A DNA stretch of 64,000 nucleotides from Oscillospiraceae bacterium (GTDB lineage: Bacteria > Bacillota > Clostridia > Oscillospirales > Ruminococcaceae): contig JAJQHD010000038.1 of the NCBI GenBank assembly GCA_021199855.1, positions 17,830 to 81,829 of the forward strand, read 5' to 3'. The notes under the pieces are model-generated. The model did no database searches and had not been told where the DNA came from. It was given only the letters and a program-made list of their open reading frames with translations. Position 1 is the stretch's first letter. Each line of letters starts with the position of its first letter. This document shows, one piece after another, positions 1-7,682 of this stretch. A program made the translations under genes and the position numbers.

Positions 1-1
1 G

Positions 2-109
2 GTTGTCTGCTTTGGCAATGATAAGGCTTTCTGTGTTTGTGCAATCAGCGGACAGCATGGAAGCGGTACTGGTACTTACTCGTGGAAGCCTGACCGTTCA
101 GATTCATAA
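2..109 (+). CDS. 3' end of an unidentified gene (partial)
   Basis: An open frame enters from the left edge and stops at TAA 107-109, giving 35 residues that end in GTYSWKPDRSDS. No family is recognisable from so short a tail. A second frame (from base 3, stop TAG 111-113) is also open, so the reading frame itself is uncertain. I prefer this one because its Gly/Ser/Trp-rich composition looks more like a folded C-terminus. It is followed by a stem-loop at 129-163. Confidence 0.3.
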   Translation, partial: VVCFGNDKAFCVCAISGQHGSGTGTYSWKPDRSDS

Positions 110-128
110 CTAGCTAACTAGCCCTCGT

Positions 129-163
129 AAATCCCTCGCACCTTAACCGGTTGCGGGGGATTT
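129..163 (+). other. stem-loop downstream of the partial gene
   Basis: AAATCCCTCGCACC and GGTTGCGGGGGATTT form an imperfect inverted repeat around a short TTAA-containing loop. There is no U-run after it, so it is not a textbook intrinsic terminator. It may be a weak terminator or an mRNA 3'-end structure. Confidence 0.35.
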
Positions 164-187
164 ATCCACGACAATAAAGGTGAAAAT

Positions 188-442
188 ATGTCTCGAAAAA
201 TACTGTCTCCTGAGGAGCGAGAAGAGCACGCACGGCGTCAGAAGAAGATTGATCGGAAGAAATACTACGCCAAAACCTCAAACCTTTATCCAAAGCGCGC
301 CTGGACTGCTGAGGAGGAAAAACTGGTGATGGAGCATTCTGTTCCGGACAGTGAGCTTTCCGCGAAAATTGGGCGGTCGCTCAAATCAATACAGGAAAAA
401 CGTCGGCGGCTGAGGAATGCTGAGGCTGAAAACGGAGAATAA
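188..442 (+). CDS. small basic Myb/SANT-like DNA-binding protein
   Basis: 84 residues. The N-terminal 36 residues are highly charged and predicted helical (many Arg/Lys/Glu). From about residue 38 the pattern AWTAEEEKLVMEH followed by DSELSAKIGRSLKSIQEKRRRL resembles one Myb/SANT helix-turn-helix repeat: a Trp at the start of helix 1 and an [IL]GRS.KSI.EKRR recognition-helix pattern. This suggests DNA binding. Such single-repeat proteins are common in phages and Firmicutes accessory DNA. An AAAGGTG ribosome binding site lies a few bases before the ATG. A terminator follows directly, so it is probably monocistronic or the last gene of an upstream unit. The target is unknown. Confidence 0.7.
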   Translation: MSRKILSPEEREEHARRQKKIDRKKYYAKTSNLYPKRAWTAEEEKLVMEHSVPDSELSAKIGRSLKSIQEKRRRLRNAEAENGE

Positions 443-450
443 TTCAAGAT

Positions 451-487
451 GCCTGAGAAATTATGGTCTCAGGCTCTTGCTTTTTTG
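451..487 (+). terminator. intrinsic terminator after the SANT-like gene
   Basis: GCCTGAGA / TCTCAGGC stem (451-458 with 466-473) around an 7-8 base loop, followed by the T-rich stretch TCTTGCTTTTTT. Confidence 0.8.
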
Positions 488-505
488 CGAAAAACTTGCT
501 ACAAT
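477..505 (+). promoter_or_regulatory. sigma-A promoter for the signal peptidase operon
   Basis: TTGCTT (477-482), 17-base spacer, TACAAT (500-505), about 30 bases before the signal peptidase start. The -35 overlaps the T-run of the preceding terminator. Confidence 0.55.
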
Positions 506-531
506 AGAGGTACTTATTTTTGGGAGACATG

Positions 532-1080
532 ATGATGGAAGAATCTAAAAAGAAAACAAGCGCTCTTGACAGTGCACTTGACTGGCTCAAGTCGCTTTGC
601 ATAACATTCGCCGTTGTGGTTCTGCTCTTCACCTTTGTAGTGAGGACAGCTGTCGTCAACGGCAGTTCTATGACTGACACGCTTCAGGATGGCGACTTCC
701 TGATTCTCTGGAGCCTCTTCTACACTCCTCAGCCGGGCGACATTATTTCCGCAAACTGCGAGGGTCTTGACGAGGTTATTGTCAAGAGAATCATAGCTAC
801 AGAGGGACAGACTGTCGATATCGATTTCGAGACCGGAAGCGTCTATGTTGATGGAGAGCTTCTCGATGAGCCTTATATAAGAAATCTCACTCTGAACGAT
901 GAGGGTGGATTTACATATCCTGTAACGGTCGGTGAAGGACAATACTTCGTCATGGGTGATAACCGCCAGGGTTCTCGCGATTCAAGAGATGCTAAGGTAG
1001 GGCTGATTGACCGTGAAGATATTTTGGGAAAAGTAGTTCTCCGGCTCTATCCGTTTTCAAAGATAACAGTGTTCTCATAA
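532..1080 (+). CDS. lepB: signal peptidase I
   Basis: Type I signal peptidase, the membrane-bound serine/lysine protease that removes signal peptides from Sec-exported proteins. One N-terminal membrane segment (LCITFAVVVLLFTFVV) is followed by the catalytic-serine box NGSSMTDTL, the catalytic-lysine box VIVKRIIATEGQ and the conserved box MGDNRQGSRDSRD. About 180 residues, normal for the short Gram-positive (SipS-like) form. Three in-frame ATGs sit at 529, 532 and 535; GGGAG at 522-526 best serves 532 or 535. An upstream TTG (520) lies on top of the ribosome binding site and is unlikely. First gene of a unit with rbgA, rnhB, yraN and thrC; lepB-rbgA-rnhB is a conserved Firmicutes order. Confidence 0.93.
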   Translation: MMEESKKKTSALDSALDWLKSLCITFAVVVLLFTFVVRTAVVNGSSMTDTLQDGDFLILWSLFYTPQPGDIISANCEGLDEVIVKRIIATEGQTVDIDFETGSVYVDGELLDEPYIRNLTLNDEGGFTYPVTVGEGQYFVMGDNRQGSRDSRDAKVGLIDREDILGKVVLRLYPFSKITVFS

Positions 1081-1091
1081 CGGAGGTTTAT

Positions 1092-1952
1092 GTGGCAGAA
1101 AAAGATATAACAATACAGTGGTTCCCGGGACATATGGCAAAAACCAGACGGTTGATGACAGATAGCCTGAGACTGGTCGATGCCGTTGTTGAGGTAACAG
1201 ACGCTAGAATCCCGATGTCAAGTAGAAATCCAGAGATGGATGAGCTTGTCGGAAGGAAACCGCGAATCGTTCTTCTCAACAAGTGCGACACTGCCGATGA
1301 AACGGTCACCCGTCGCTGGATTCAGAAGTACAGAGATTTGGGAATACCGGCACTTGCAACCGATTGCAAAAGCGGCAAAAACGTCTCAAAAGTGCTTCCA
1401 CTTGTCCGTGAGACGCTGAAAGACACAATCGAGCGCTGGAATCAGAAAGGCATGACCGGCAGAGCAGTGAGACTCATGATAGTCGGAATCCCGAATGTCG
1501 GCAAGTCTTCGCTCATAAATCGACTTTCAGGTACAAAAAGCACCAAGGTCGAGGACAGACCGGGCGTTACTAAAGGCAAACAGTGGGTGACCCTTTCAAA
1601 GGACTTCGAGCTACTCGATATGCCTGGGGTCCTTTGGCCAAAGTTTGAAGACCAGAATGTCGGGCTTGTACTTGCATTTACCGGCGCTGTCAAGGACGAC
1701 ATAATGGATATGGAATCTCTTGCCGTGCACTTTATCGGAACTCTAAGAACCGTCAGTCCGGCGCCGCTAGAGACAAGATACAAAATCACGGTTTCCGAGA
1801 GTCTTTCTGACTATGAAGTCTTGGAATTAATCGGCAGAAAACGAGGATTTCTTGTGTCCGGCGGTGAGATTGATACTGAAAGAGCAGCAAGTATGCTTCT
1901 CGACGAATTTCGCTCTGGAAAGCTCGGAAGAATATCTTTGGAGACACCATAA
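1092..1952 (+). CDS. rbgA: ribosome biogenesis GTPase RbgA (YlqF)
   Basis: Circularly permuted GTPase needed for late assembly of the 50S ribosomal subunit. The permuted order is visible: G4 LLNKCD near residue 60, G5-like DCKSGK, then G1 GIPNVGKSS, G2 region PGVTKG and G3 DMPGVLWP. The N-terminus has the family signature IQWFPGHMAK. The start is GTG 1092, five bases after CGGAGG (an ATG overlapping it is out of frame). 286 residues, normal length. It ends in TAA immediately abutting the rnhB ATG, suggesting translational coupling. Confidence 0.95.
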   Translation: MAEKDITIQWFPGHMAKTRRLMTDSLRLVDAVVEVTDARIPMSSRNPEMDELVGRKPRIVLLNKCDTADETVTRRWIQKYRDLGIPALATDCKSGKNVSKVLPLVRETLKDTIERWNQKGMTGRAVRLMIVGIPNVGKSSLINRLSGTKSTKVEDRPGVTKGKQWVTLSKDFELLDMPGVLWPKFEDQNVGLVLAFTGAVKDDIMDMESLAVHFIGTLRTVSPAPLETRYKITVSESLSDYEVLELIGRKRGFLVSGGEIDTERAASMLLDEFRSGKLGRISLETP

Positions 1953-2558
1953 ATGACACTATTTGAATTTGACCGACAGTTTGACAACGAAGCTCCGATT
2001 ATTGTAGGAATAGATGAAGCCGGCAGAGGACCTCTTGCAGGCGATGTCTATGCCGCTGCTGTTGTTTTCGACAAAGATACAGTAATCGATGGCATAAACG
2101 ATTCAAAGAAGCTCTCAGCCAAAAAGCGTGAAGCGCTGTTTGACGTGATAACCGAAAAAGCGATGAAATGCTCTATAGCTACAGCAACGGTTGAAGAAAT
2201 AGAAGAGCTCAACATTCTGGAGGCGGCAATGCTCGCAATGCGAAGAGCATATGAAGGTCTCGGATTAGATTCTGACAATGTTCTGGCGCTGATTGATGGC
2301 AACCGTTCACCGAATCTTCCGTGCAGTTGTATGACCGTAATACACGGCGATGCTCTTTCACAGTCAATAGCCGCCGCATCTATCCTTGCAAAAGTTCAGA
2401 GAGATAGATACATGGTTGAGCTTTCCGAGAAATATCCAGAATACCAGTTTGAGAAACACAAGGGTTATGGCACTAAGCTTCACTATGAAATGATAAAGAA
2501 GTACGGTATAAGCGAAGTTCACAGAAAGAGTTTTCTAAAGAATCTGAGTGAGAAGTAA
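1953..2558 (+). CDS. rnhB: ribonuclease HII
   Basis: Cleaves the RNA strand of RNA-DNA hybrids, including single ribonucleotides misincorporated in DNA. The start of the fold carries the catalytic Asp-Glu motif GIDEAGRGPLAGD. Further family motifs are NDSKKLSAKKRE and the later acidic position in LALIDGNR. 201 residues, normal size. It starts directly after the rbgA stop and its own stop overlaps the yraN start by one base, so the genes are tightly coupled. Confidence 0.95.
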   Translation: MTLFEFDRQFDNEAPIIVGIDEAGRGPLAGDVYAAAVVFDKDTVIDGINDSKKLSAKKREALFDVITEKAMKCSIATATVEEIEELNILEAAMLAMRRAYEGLGLDSDNVLALIDGNRSPNLPCSCMTVIHGDALSQSIAAASILAKVQRDRYMVELSEKYPEYQFEKHKGYGTKLHYEMIKKYGISEVHRKSFLKNLSEK

Positions 2559-2914
2559 TGACTACAAGAGAGATCGGGAATATCGGCGAGGATTACACTG
2601 CAAAATTTCTTGAGAAAAATGGCTGTGAGATTCTCAGCCGGAACTTCACCATCAAGGGCGGAGAGATTGACATTGTCGCAAAGAAAGGCGATGTCGTTCA
2701 TTTTGTTGAAGTCAAAACTCGCAAGCCGAATCCTGTTCAGAGTGGTGAAGAAGCCATCAGTTCCGATAAGATAGCTCACATTCTGAAAACAGCAAAGTTT
2801 TATATACGTCGTTACCGAATTGACTGCTCGTGCGTGTTTGATGTTGCCGTCGTTGAACTGACAGGAACTAATGTCACGGGCTTCAAATACATTCAACGTG
2901 CTTTCACAGCGTAA
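2558..2914 (+). CDS. yraN: YraN/UPF0102 endonuclease-fold protein
   Basis: 118-residue UPF0102 protein with a restriction-endonuclease-like fold. The PD-(D/E)xK-type signature is visible as GGEIDIVAKKGDVVHFVEVKTRK split over positions about 32-55: Asp of GEIDI, then Glu-x-Lys of VEVKTR. Established knowledge gives no firm function, although the family usually sits next to rnhB and DNA-processing genes, as here. It overlaps the rnhB stop (TAATG). Confidence 0.88.
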   Translation: MTTREIGNIGEDYTAKFLEKNGCEILSRNFTIKGGEIDIVAKKGDVVHFVEVKTRKPNPVQSGEEAISSDKIAHILKTAKFYIRRYRIDCSCVFDVAVVELTGTNVTGFKYIQRAFTA

Positions 2915-2932
2915 GGCACGAAAGGAGAAAAT

Positions 2933-4423
2933 ATGTTATATCAAAGTACAAGAAACAAGAATCTTCATCTCAGCTCTGCTGAGGCGATTTCACAGGGCAT
3001 TTCTTCTGACGGAGGACTTTTTATCCCGTCAGAGGTTCCTACTCTTACTGAATCCGACTTGATTGCTCTTCAGGATATGAGCTATCCAGAAAAAGCTTCG
3101 TTTGTTCTGTCGAAATACCTCACCGACTTTACCGAGGCTGAGCTCAGATATTGCACAGAGGGTGCCTACAACACCAAGAATTTTGACAGCGATAGCATTA
3201 TGGAGCTTGCCCACCTCTTTGACGGCAGATATATGCTCGAACTCTGGCATGGTCCCACGTGTGCTTTCAAGGATATGGCACTTCAGATTTTGCCTTATCT
3301 ACTGACTATCTCTGTCAAGAAGCTTGGAATCGATAAAAAAGTAGTAATTCTCGTTGCAACCTCCGGAGATACCGGAAAGGCGGCTTTGGAGGGCTTCAAG
3401 GATGTTGAAGGAACCAGCATAATGGTCTTCTATCCTGCTCACGGCGTCAGTGCAATGCAGAAGCTTCAGATGACAACTCAGGAAGGAAGTAACGTCTCCG
3501 TTTGTGCAATCGACGGCAACTTTGACGACGCCCAGACCGGTGTCAAAAAGATATTTACCGATAGCGAGGTTCTTAAGAAGCTTGATGACGGAGGAATGAT
3601 GTTCTCCAGCGCAAATTCGATTAACTGGGGCAGACTTGTGCCGCAGATTGTTTACTATGTATCTTCATACGTCGAGCTAGTAAAAGACGGAGAAATCAAA
3701 ATGGGCGACAAGCTCAATTTCTGCGTTCCTACCGGCAACTTCGGTAACATCCTTGCGGCATATTATTCCAAGATGATGGGGATCCCTGTTGGCAAGCTCA
3801 TTTGCGCTTCAAACTCGAATAATGTTCTGACTGACTTTATCCGCACAGGTGTTTATGACAGAAACAGAAAGTTCTACACAACCATTTCGCCTTCGATGGA
3901 TATTCTGATTTCGTCCAATATCGAGAGACTTCTGTTCTTGCTGTCTGGCGGCGATGATGAGTATATCAGAAGCCTTTACAAAGATTTGTCCGAAACCGGA
4001 AGATTTGAAGTTTCGGATGAAATCAAGTCAAAGCTCAACGAGATATTCTATGCTGATTACTGCACCGACGAAGAAACTAAAGCGCAGATTAGCAGTATAT
4101 TTGAAAAGTATTCCTACACGGTGGACACTCACACAGCCGTAGCTTCCAAAGTTTATGAAAGCTATGCCAAGGCAACAGGTGATACCACCAAGACGGTTAT
4201 TGCTTCTACTGCAAGCCCATATAAGTTCTCAGCTTCCGTTCTTGGCGCACTTGGCTGTGATTCTGATGGCGCCGATGAGTTCGAGATGGTGAAGCTTCTT
4301 GAAGAGAAGTGCGGTGTTCCTGCTCCCGAGTCTCTGGCTTTAATCAAGGACAAGACTGTAAGATTTACGAATACTGTCGCTCCTGATAAGATGAGCGATG
4401 CGGTTCTCGATTTCCTGTTCTGA
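2933..4423 (+). CDS. thrC: threonine synthase
   Basis: PLP enzyme converting O-phosphohomoserine to threonine, the last step of threonine biosynthesis. The N-terminus (YQSTRN, SAEAISQGISSDGGLF) is typical of the long bacterial/yeast class. The PLP lysine lies in GPTCAFKDMALQ, and the phosphate-binding segments ATSGDTGKAA and PTGNFGNILAAYY are intact. 496 residues, full length. AAAGGAG lies just upstream of the ATG. No T-box or leader peptide is visible in the 18-base gap to yraN. The stop overlaps the terminator of the opposing DUF1540 gene. Confidence 0.95.
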   Translation: MLYQSTRNKNLHLSSAEAISQGISSDGGLFIPSEVPTLTESDLIALQDMSYPEKASFVLSKYLTDFTEAELRYCTEGAYNTKNFDSDSIMELAHLFDGRYMLELWHGPTCAFKDMALQILPYLLTISVKKLGIDKKVVILVATSGDTGKAALEGFKDVEGTSIMVFYPAHGVSAMQKLQMTTQEGSNVSVCAIDGNFDDAQTGVKKIFTDSEVLKKLDDGGMMFSSANSINWGRLVPQIVYYVSSYVELVKDGEIKMGDKLNFCVPTGNFGNILAAYYSKMMGIPVGKLICASNSNNVLTDFIRTGVYDRNRKFYTTISPSMDILISSNIERLLFLLSGGDDEYIRSLYKDLSETGRFEVSDEIKSKLNEIFYADYCTDEETKAQISSIFEKYSYTVDTHTAVASKVYESYAKATGDTTKTVIASTASPYKFSASVLGALGCDSDGADEFEMVKLLEEKCGVPAPESLALIKDKTVRFTNTVAPDKMSDAVLDFLF

Positions 4424-4458
4424 AAAATCAGCATCAGACTGATTTAGCCTGATGCTGA
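4422..4458 (-). terminator. intrinsic terminator for the minus-strand DUF1540 gene
   Basis: CAGCATCAG / CTGATGCTG perfect 9-base stem (4429-4437 with 4449-4457). Read on the minus strand it is followed by ATTTTTCA, whose bases overlap the thrC stop codon. The plus-strand side has no T-run, though the hairpin could still mark the thrC mRNA end. Confidence 0.7.
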
Positions 4459-4464
4459 ATAACC

Positions 4465-4635
4465 TTAAAAGCTTCTTGGCTTGAAGGTTTTGCACTCTGT
4501 CTGAGCGGAGCAGTTGGGATGTGAGCACCCGCAGGAGCAGACGTCAATCTTCCCTGCAACGCACTCCTTGGCTTCTCTGTTGTAGACACATTCGGATACG
4601 CCACACTTGATACCGTAGATTTTATCGTTTTCCAT
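4465..4635 (-). CDS. small cysteine-rich DUF1540 protein
   Basis: 56-residue minus-strand gene, too short for most ORF cut-offs. Read from 4635 down, it begins MENDKIYGIKCGVSECVYN and ends TECKTFKPRSF. It has eight cysteines in a DUF1540-like spacing (C-x4-C, C-x7-C-x-C-x-C-x4-C-x5-C), with the family-typical IKC.VS.C.YN opening. The pattern implies metal binding; no function is established for the family. A GGAAAGGA ribosome binding site precedes the ATG by about ten bases, and a minus-strand terminator follows the stop. It is monocistronic and convergent with thrC. Confidence 0.85.
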   Translation of the reverse strand: MENDKIYGIKCGVSECVYNREAKECVAGKIDVCSCGCSHPNCSAQTECKTFKPRSF

Positions 4636-4756
4636 CTGTATTATTCCTTTCCGACAGTATTAATCCATACAAAGAAGGACTAAAAGTATTATTCCTCTTT
4701 GTCTGGATTATATTCTGCCTGAATATATGATTGTTTTGTAAGGATTGGTCGCTGAT

Positions 4757-5467
4757 ATGTCACTGTTCGTAATCGCAGATTTACACCTTTCTCTTTCGTC
4801 GGATAAGCCGATGGACATATTCGGCGGTTGGGATAACTATGTCGAAAGGCTAAAAAGAAACTGGCAAAATGTAGTCAAGCCGGATGATACGGTTGTAATC
4901 CCGGGTGATATTTCATGGGCGATGGATATGGAGGGTGCACTTGAGGATTTCAGATTCATCAGCGAGCTGAATGGTCAGAAAATAATTCTGAAAGGCAACC
5001 ACGATTATTGGTGGTCTACAAAAACTAAGGCTGACAAATTTCTGGCAGAAAACGGCATAGACAACATAAGCTTTCTTCATAACAATCATTACCGCTATGA
5101 GGATTTCGGAATATGCGGAACAAGAGGTTGGATAAACGACGTAAGCGAACCAGCGGATGCAAAAGTTATAGCAAGAGAAGTTATAAGGCTTGAATTATCA
5201 ATTCAAAGTGCTGTTTCAGATGGTCTTATACCTATAGTCTTCATGCATTATCCTCCTGTATATGCAGAGGTAGTAAACGACGATATTCTTGAGGTTTTGA
5301 AAAAATATGAAATCAAGCTGTGCTTTTATGGTCACCTTCACGGAAAGACACATGCGCTCGCTGTGAATGGCGAGAAGTATGGTATTAATTTCAGATTGAT
5401 ATCAAGTGATTTTTTACAATTTATGCCTCTTAATATCACAGAAATTGTGCATAATTGCAAAAAATAA
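4757..5467 (+). CDS. metallophosphoesterase
   Basis: Calcineurin-like metallophosphoesterase of about 236 residues. The metal-ligand motifs appear in order: D-L-H in VIADLHLS near the N-terminus, GD in VIPGDISWAMD, GNHD in ILKGNHDYWW, H in VFMHYPP, and GHLHG in FYGHLHGKTH. This set binds two metal ions for phosphoester hydrolysis; the substrate cannot be told from sequence. The start is ATG 4757, twelve bases after AAGGA; the upstream TTG 4745 directly abuts that site and is unlikely. No signal peptide, so probably cytoplasmic. It stands alone, before tig. Confidence 0.88.
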   Translation: MSLFVIADLHLSLSSDKPMDIFGGWDNYVERLKRNWQNVVKPDDTVVIPGDISWAMDMEGALEDFRFISELNGQKIILKGNHDYWWSTKTKADKFLAENGIDNISFLHNNHYRYEDFGICGTRGWINDVSEPADAKVIAREVIRLELSIQSAVSDGLIPIVFMHYPPVYAEVVNDDILEVLKKYEIKLCFYGHLHGKTHALAVNGEKYGINFRLISSDFLQFMPLNITEIVHNCKK

Positions 5468-5507
5468 TTTTTCCGTTTTACTATGTGGTGCAAAGGGGAT
5501 CAATATG

Positions 5508-5516
5508 TGCTATAAT
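5508..5516 (+). promoter_or_regulatory. extended -10 promoter for tig
   Basis: TGcTATAAT (5508-5516) in the 141-base gap before tig, about 90 bases from its start. The -35 region is poor (GTGCAA at 17 bases), as expected when an extended -10 compensates. Confidence 0.55.
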
Positions 5517-5608
5517 AAAAAGACGTATGAAAAACGCAGGAACCGTGAGTATTGCACTTACAGTTCCATTGCGATTTTACATAAACAATAATTAATCGGA
5601 GGTTCAGT

Positions 5609-6943
5609 ATGTTAAAGACAAAGAATCAAGTTGAAACAAACAAGTACGAATTGGAGATAGAGATTTCGCCTGAGGCGTTTGAAGACGCACTTCAGAGGGC
5701 ATATCTAAAGAATAAATCGAAAATCACCGTTGCCGGCTTCCGCCCTGGCAAGGCTCCGAGAAAGGTTATCGAGAGGGAGTATGGTGAGGCTTGCTTCTTT
5801 GAGGATGCCGCAAATGAGCTTTACGGTCCTGCTGTTGATGAGGCTGTCAAGGAAGCAGAGCTTGATTTGGTTGCTACACCTGATGTTGAAATCACTGAGA
5901 TTTCCAAGGAAGTCGGCATCAAGATGAAGGCTACCTGCACTGTCGAGCCTAACATTGAAATCAAGGATTACCTTGGAATCAAGGCAACAAAGACTCTCCA
6001 TCCCGTTACCGAGGCAGAGGTTGAGCATGAGATAGGTCATCTCCTTGAAAAGGAAGAGAGAACAATCAGCATTGATTCAAGACCTTGCGAAATGGGCGAT
6101 GATGTCGTTATCGACTATGAGGGCTTCAAGGATGGAGTTCCTTTCGAAGGTGGTAAGGATGAAGGCTTTACTCTTACTTTGGGAAGCGGTCAGTTCATCC
6201 CTAGCTTTGAGGAGAAGGTTGTTGGCCATAGCGTTGACGAAGAATTTGATATCAATGTTACATTCCCCGAAGAGTACCACACTGCTGAGCTTGCTGGCGC
6301 AGAGGTTGTCTTCAAGATTAAGCTTCATGAGATTCAGAAGAAGGAACTCCCTGAGTTTGACGACGATTTTGCAAAGGATACTTCCGATTTCGATACCGCT
6401 GAGGAACTCAGAGCTGACGTAAAGAAGCGCATTGAGGAGCACATGGAGGAGCATGCTCAGTCAGAAGCTGAGGATGCTGTCATGGATGCCCTTATCGAGA
6501 AGGTTGAAGGCGAAATCCCTGAGGTTATGTATGAGAACAAGATCAATGACATGGTCGACCAGCTCTCCGCAAGACTTCAGCAGCAGGGTATTCCACTTGA
6601 CCTCTATCTTCAGTATACCGGAATGACTATGGAATCTTTGAGAGAAACCTACAAAGAGCCGGCTGAGAAGCAGGTCAAGTTAAGACTCGCTCTTGAAAAG
6701 ATTGTCGAGCTTGAGAAGATTGAAGTTACAGATGAAGATATTGAAAAAGAGTATGCTGACATCGTTTCCTACTATGAGATGCCTGTTGACACTGTCAAGC
6801 AGTACATTCCCGTTGCAGACATCAGAGCTGACGCTAGCGTAGGTAAGGCGGCAGAGCTCGTCAAGGATAATGCTGTCATTGAGACTGTAACTGCTGAGCC
6901 TGATGAGGACGAGGAGCATATCCACAACCATCTTTCTCATTGA
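5609..6943 (+). CDS. tig: trigger factor
   Basis: Ribosome-associated chaperone with peptidyl-prolyl isomerase activity. The N-terminal ribosome-binding domain carries the signature GFRPGKAPRKVIEREYG (about residues 43-60). It is followed by the FKBP-like domain (GDDVVIDYEGFKDGVPFEGG region, about 150-240) and a long helical C-terminal chaperone domain. 444 residues, normal. The C-terminus ends in an unusual acidic/histidine tail (DEDEEHIHNHLSH). First gene of tig-clpP-clpX, a conserved proteostasis arrangement. The ribosome binding site is GGAGG. Confidence 0.96.
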   Translation: MLKTKNQVETNKYELEIEISPEAFEDALQRAYLKNKSKITVAGFRPGKAPRKVIEREYGEACFFEDAANELYGPAVDEAVKEAELDLVATPDVEITEISKEVGIKMKATCTVEPNIEIKDYLGIKATKTLHPVTEAEVEHEIGHLLEKEERTISIDSRPCEMGDDVVIDYEGFKDGVPFEGGKDEGFTLTLGSGQFIPSFEEKVVGHSVDEEFDINVTFPEEYHTAELAGAEVVFKIKLHEIQKKELPEFDDDFAKDTSDFDTAEELRADVKKRIEEHMEEHAQSEAEDAVMDALIEKVEGEIPEVMYENKINDMVDQLSARLQQQGIPLDLYLQYTGMTMESLRETYKEPAEKQVKLRLALEKIVELEKIEVTDEDIEKEYADIVSYYEMPVDTVKQYIPVADIRADASVGKAAELVKDNAVIETVTAEPDEDEEHIHNHLSH

Positions 6944-6960
6944 GAAATTCTCATTGAGAA
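6934..6960 (+). repeat. two tandem copies of a palindromic 13-mer at the tig stop
   Basis: TTCTCATTGAGAA occurs at 6934-6946 and again at 6948-6960. Each copy is self-complementary (TTCTCA/TGAGAA). The first contains the tig stop codon, so the second looks like a short tandem duplication. It could form a small hairpin between tig and clpP. Confidence 0.6.
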
Positions 6961-7004
6961 TAGCAAATCGTAATGAACCATTGAACAAGTAAGGAGGTTA
7001 TATA

Positions 7005-7595
7005 ATGGCTCTTGTACCAAACGTAATTGAACAGACAAGTCACGGCGAAAGATTTTATGACATCTTTTCGCGCCTTTTGAACGACAGAATTATAGTTTTA
7101 TCTGATCAGGTTGATGACGCTACCGCGAGTATAGTTGTAGCACAGCTTTTGTTCCTTGAGGGACAGGATGCTGATAAGGATATCTATCTCTATATCAACA
7201 GCCCCGGAGGTTCAATCACTGCAGGAATGGCAATATACGACACAATGCAGTATGTAAAGTGTGATGTCTCCACTATCTGCGTAGGCATGGCTGCTTCTAT
7301 GGGAGCAGTGCTTCTTGCTGGCGGAGCAAAGGGAAAGAGAATTGCTCTTCCGAACAGTGAGATTCTCATCCATCAGCCTCTTATCGGTGGAGGAGGGCTT
7401 TCCGGTCAGTGCACCGATATAAAGATTCAGTCAGATCACATGGTCAAGACTCGTGAGAAGCTCAATCGTATTCTCTCGGAATGCACCGGTAAGCCAATTG
7501 AAGAGATAACCAGAGATACTGAAAGGGACAACTATATGACTCCCGAGGAAGCTTTGGAGTACGGTCTTATCGATAAGATAATGGTAAGACAGTAA
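7005..7595 (+). CDS. clpP: ATP-dependent Clp protease proteolytic subunit
   Basis: Serine peptidase that forms the tetradecameric barrel of ClpXP/ClpCP. The catalytic serine is in [11 protein letters not shown], the histidine in ILIHQPL, and the aspartate in RDTERDNYM. 196 residues with the typical N-terminus [11 protein letters not shown] and almost no propeptide. AAGGAGG ribosome binding site. A strong terminator-like hairpin lies between it and clpX. Confidence 0.97.
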   Translation: MALVPNVIEQTSHGERFYDIFSRLLNDRIIVLSDQVDDATASIVVAQLLFLEGQDADKDIYLYINSPGGSITAGMAIYDTMQYVKCDVSTICVGMAASMGAVLLAGGAKGKRIALPNSEILIHQPLIGGGGLSGQCTDIKIQSDHMVKTREKLNRILSECTGKPIEEITRDTERDNYMTPEEALEYGLIDKIMVRQ

Positions 7596-7606
7596 AAGAC
7601 GTAAGA

Positions 7607-7665
7607 CTGCCGGACCGCATGGCGTTAAGGCTTAATGACTTATGCGGTTCGGCAGGATATTTTTG
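7607..7665 (+). terminator. terminator/attenuator between clpP and clpX
   Basis: CTGCCGGACCGCAT (7607-7620) pairs with ATGCGGTTCGGCAG (7642-7655), 14 bases with one G-U pair around a 21-base loop, then GATATTTTT. It ends only a few bases before the clpX ribosome binding site. Confidence 0.75.
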
Positions 7666-7682
7666 AGAAGGAGGAGTCCTGG

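Noticed and set aside
5406..5591. Open frame across the gap before tig
   Set aside because: It begins inside the metallophosphoesterase gene, has no ribosome binding site, and its body contains the tig promoter.
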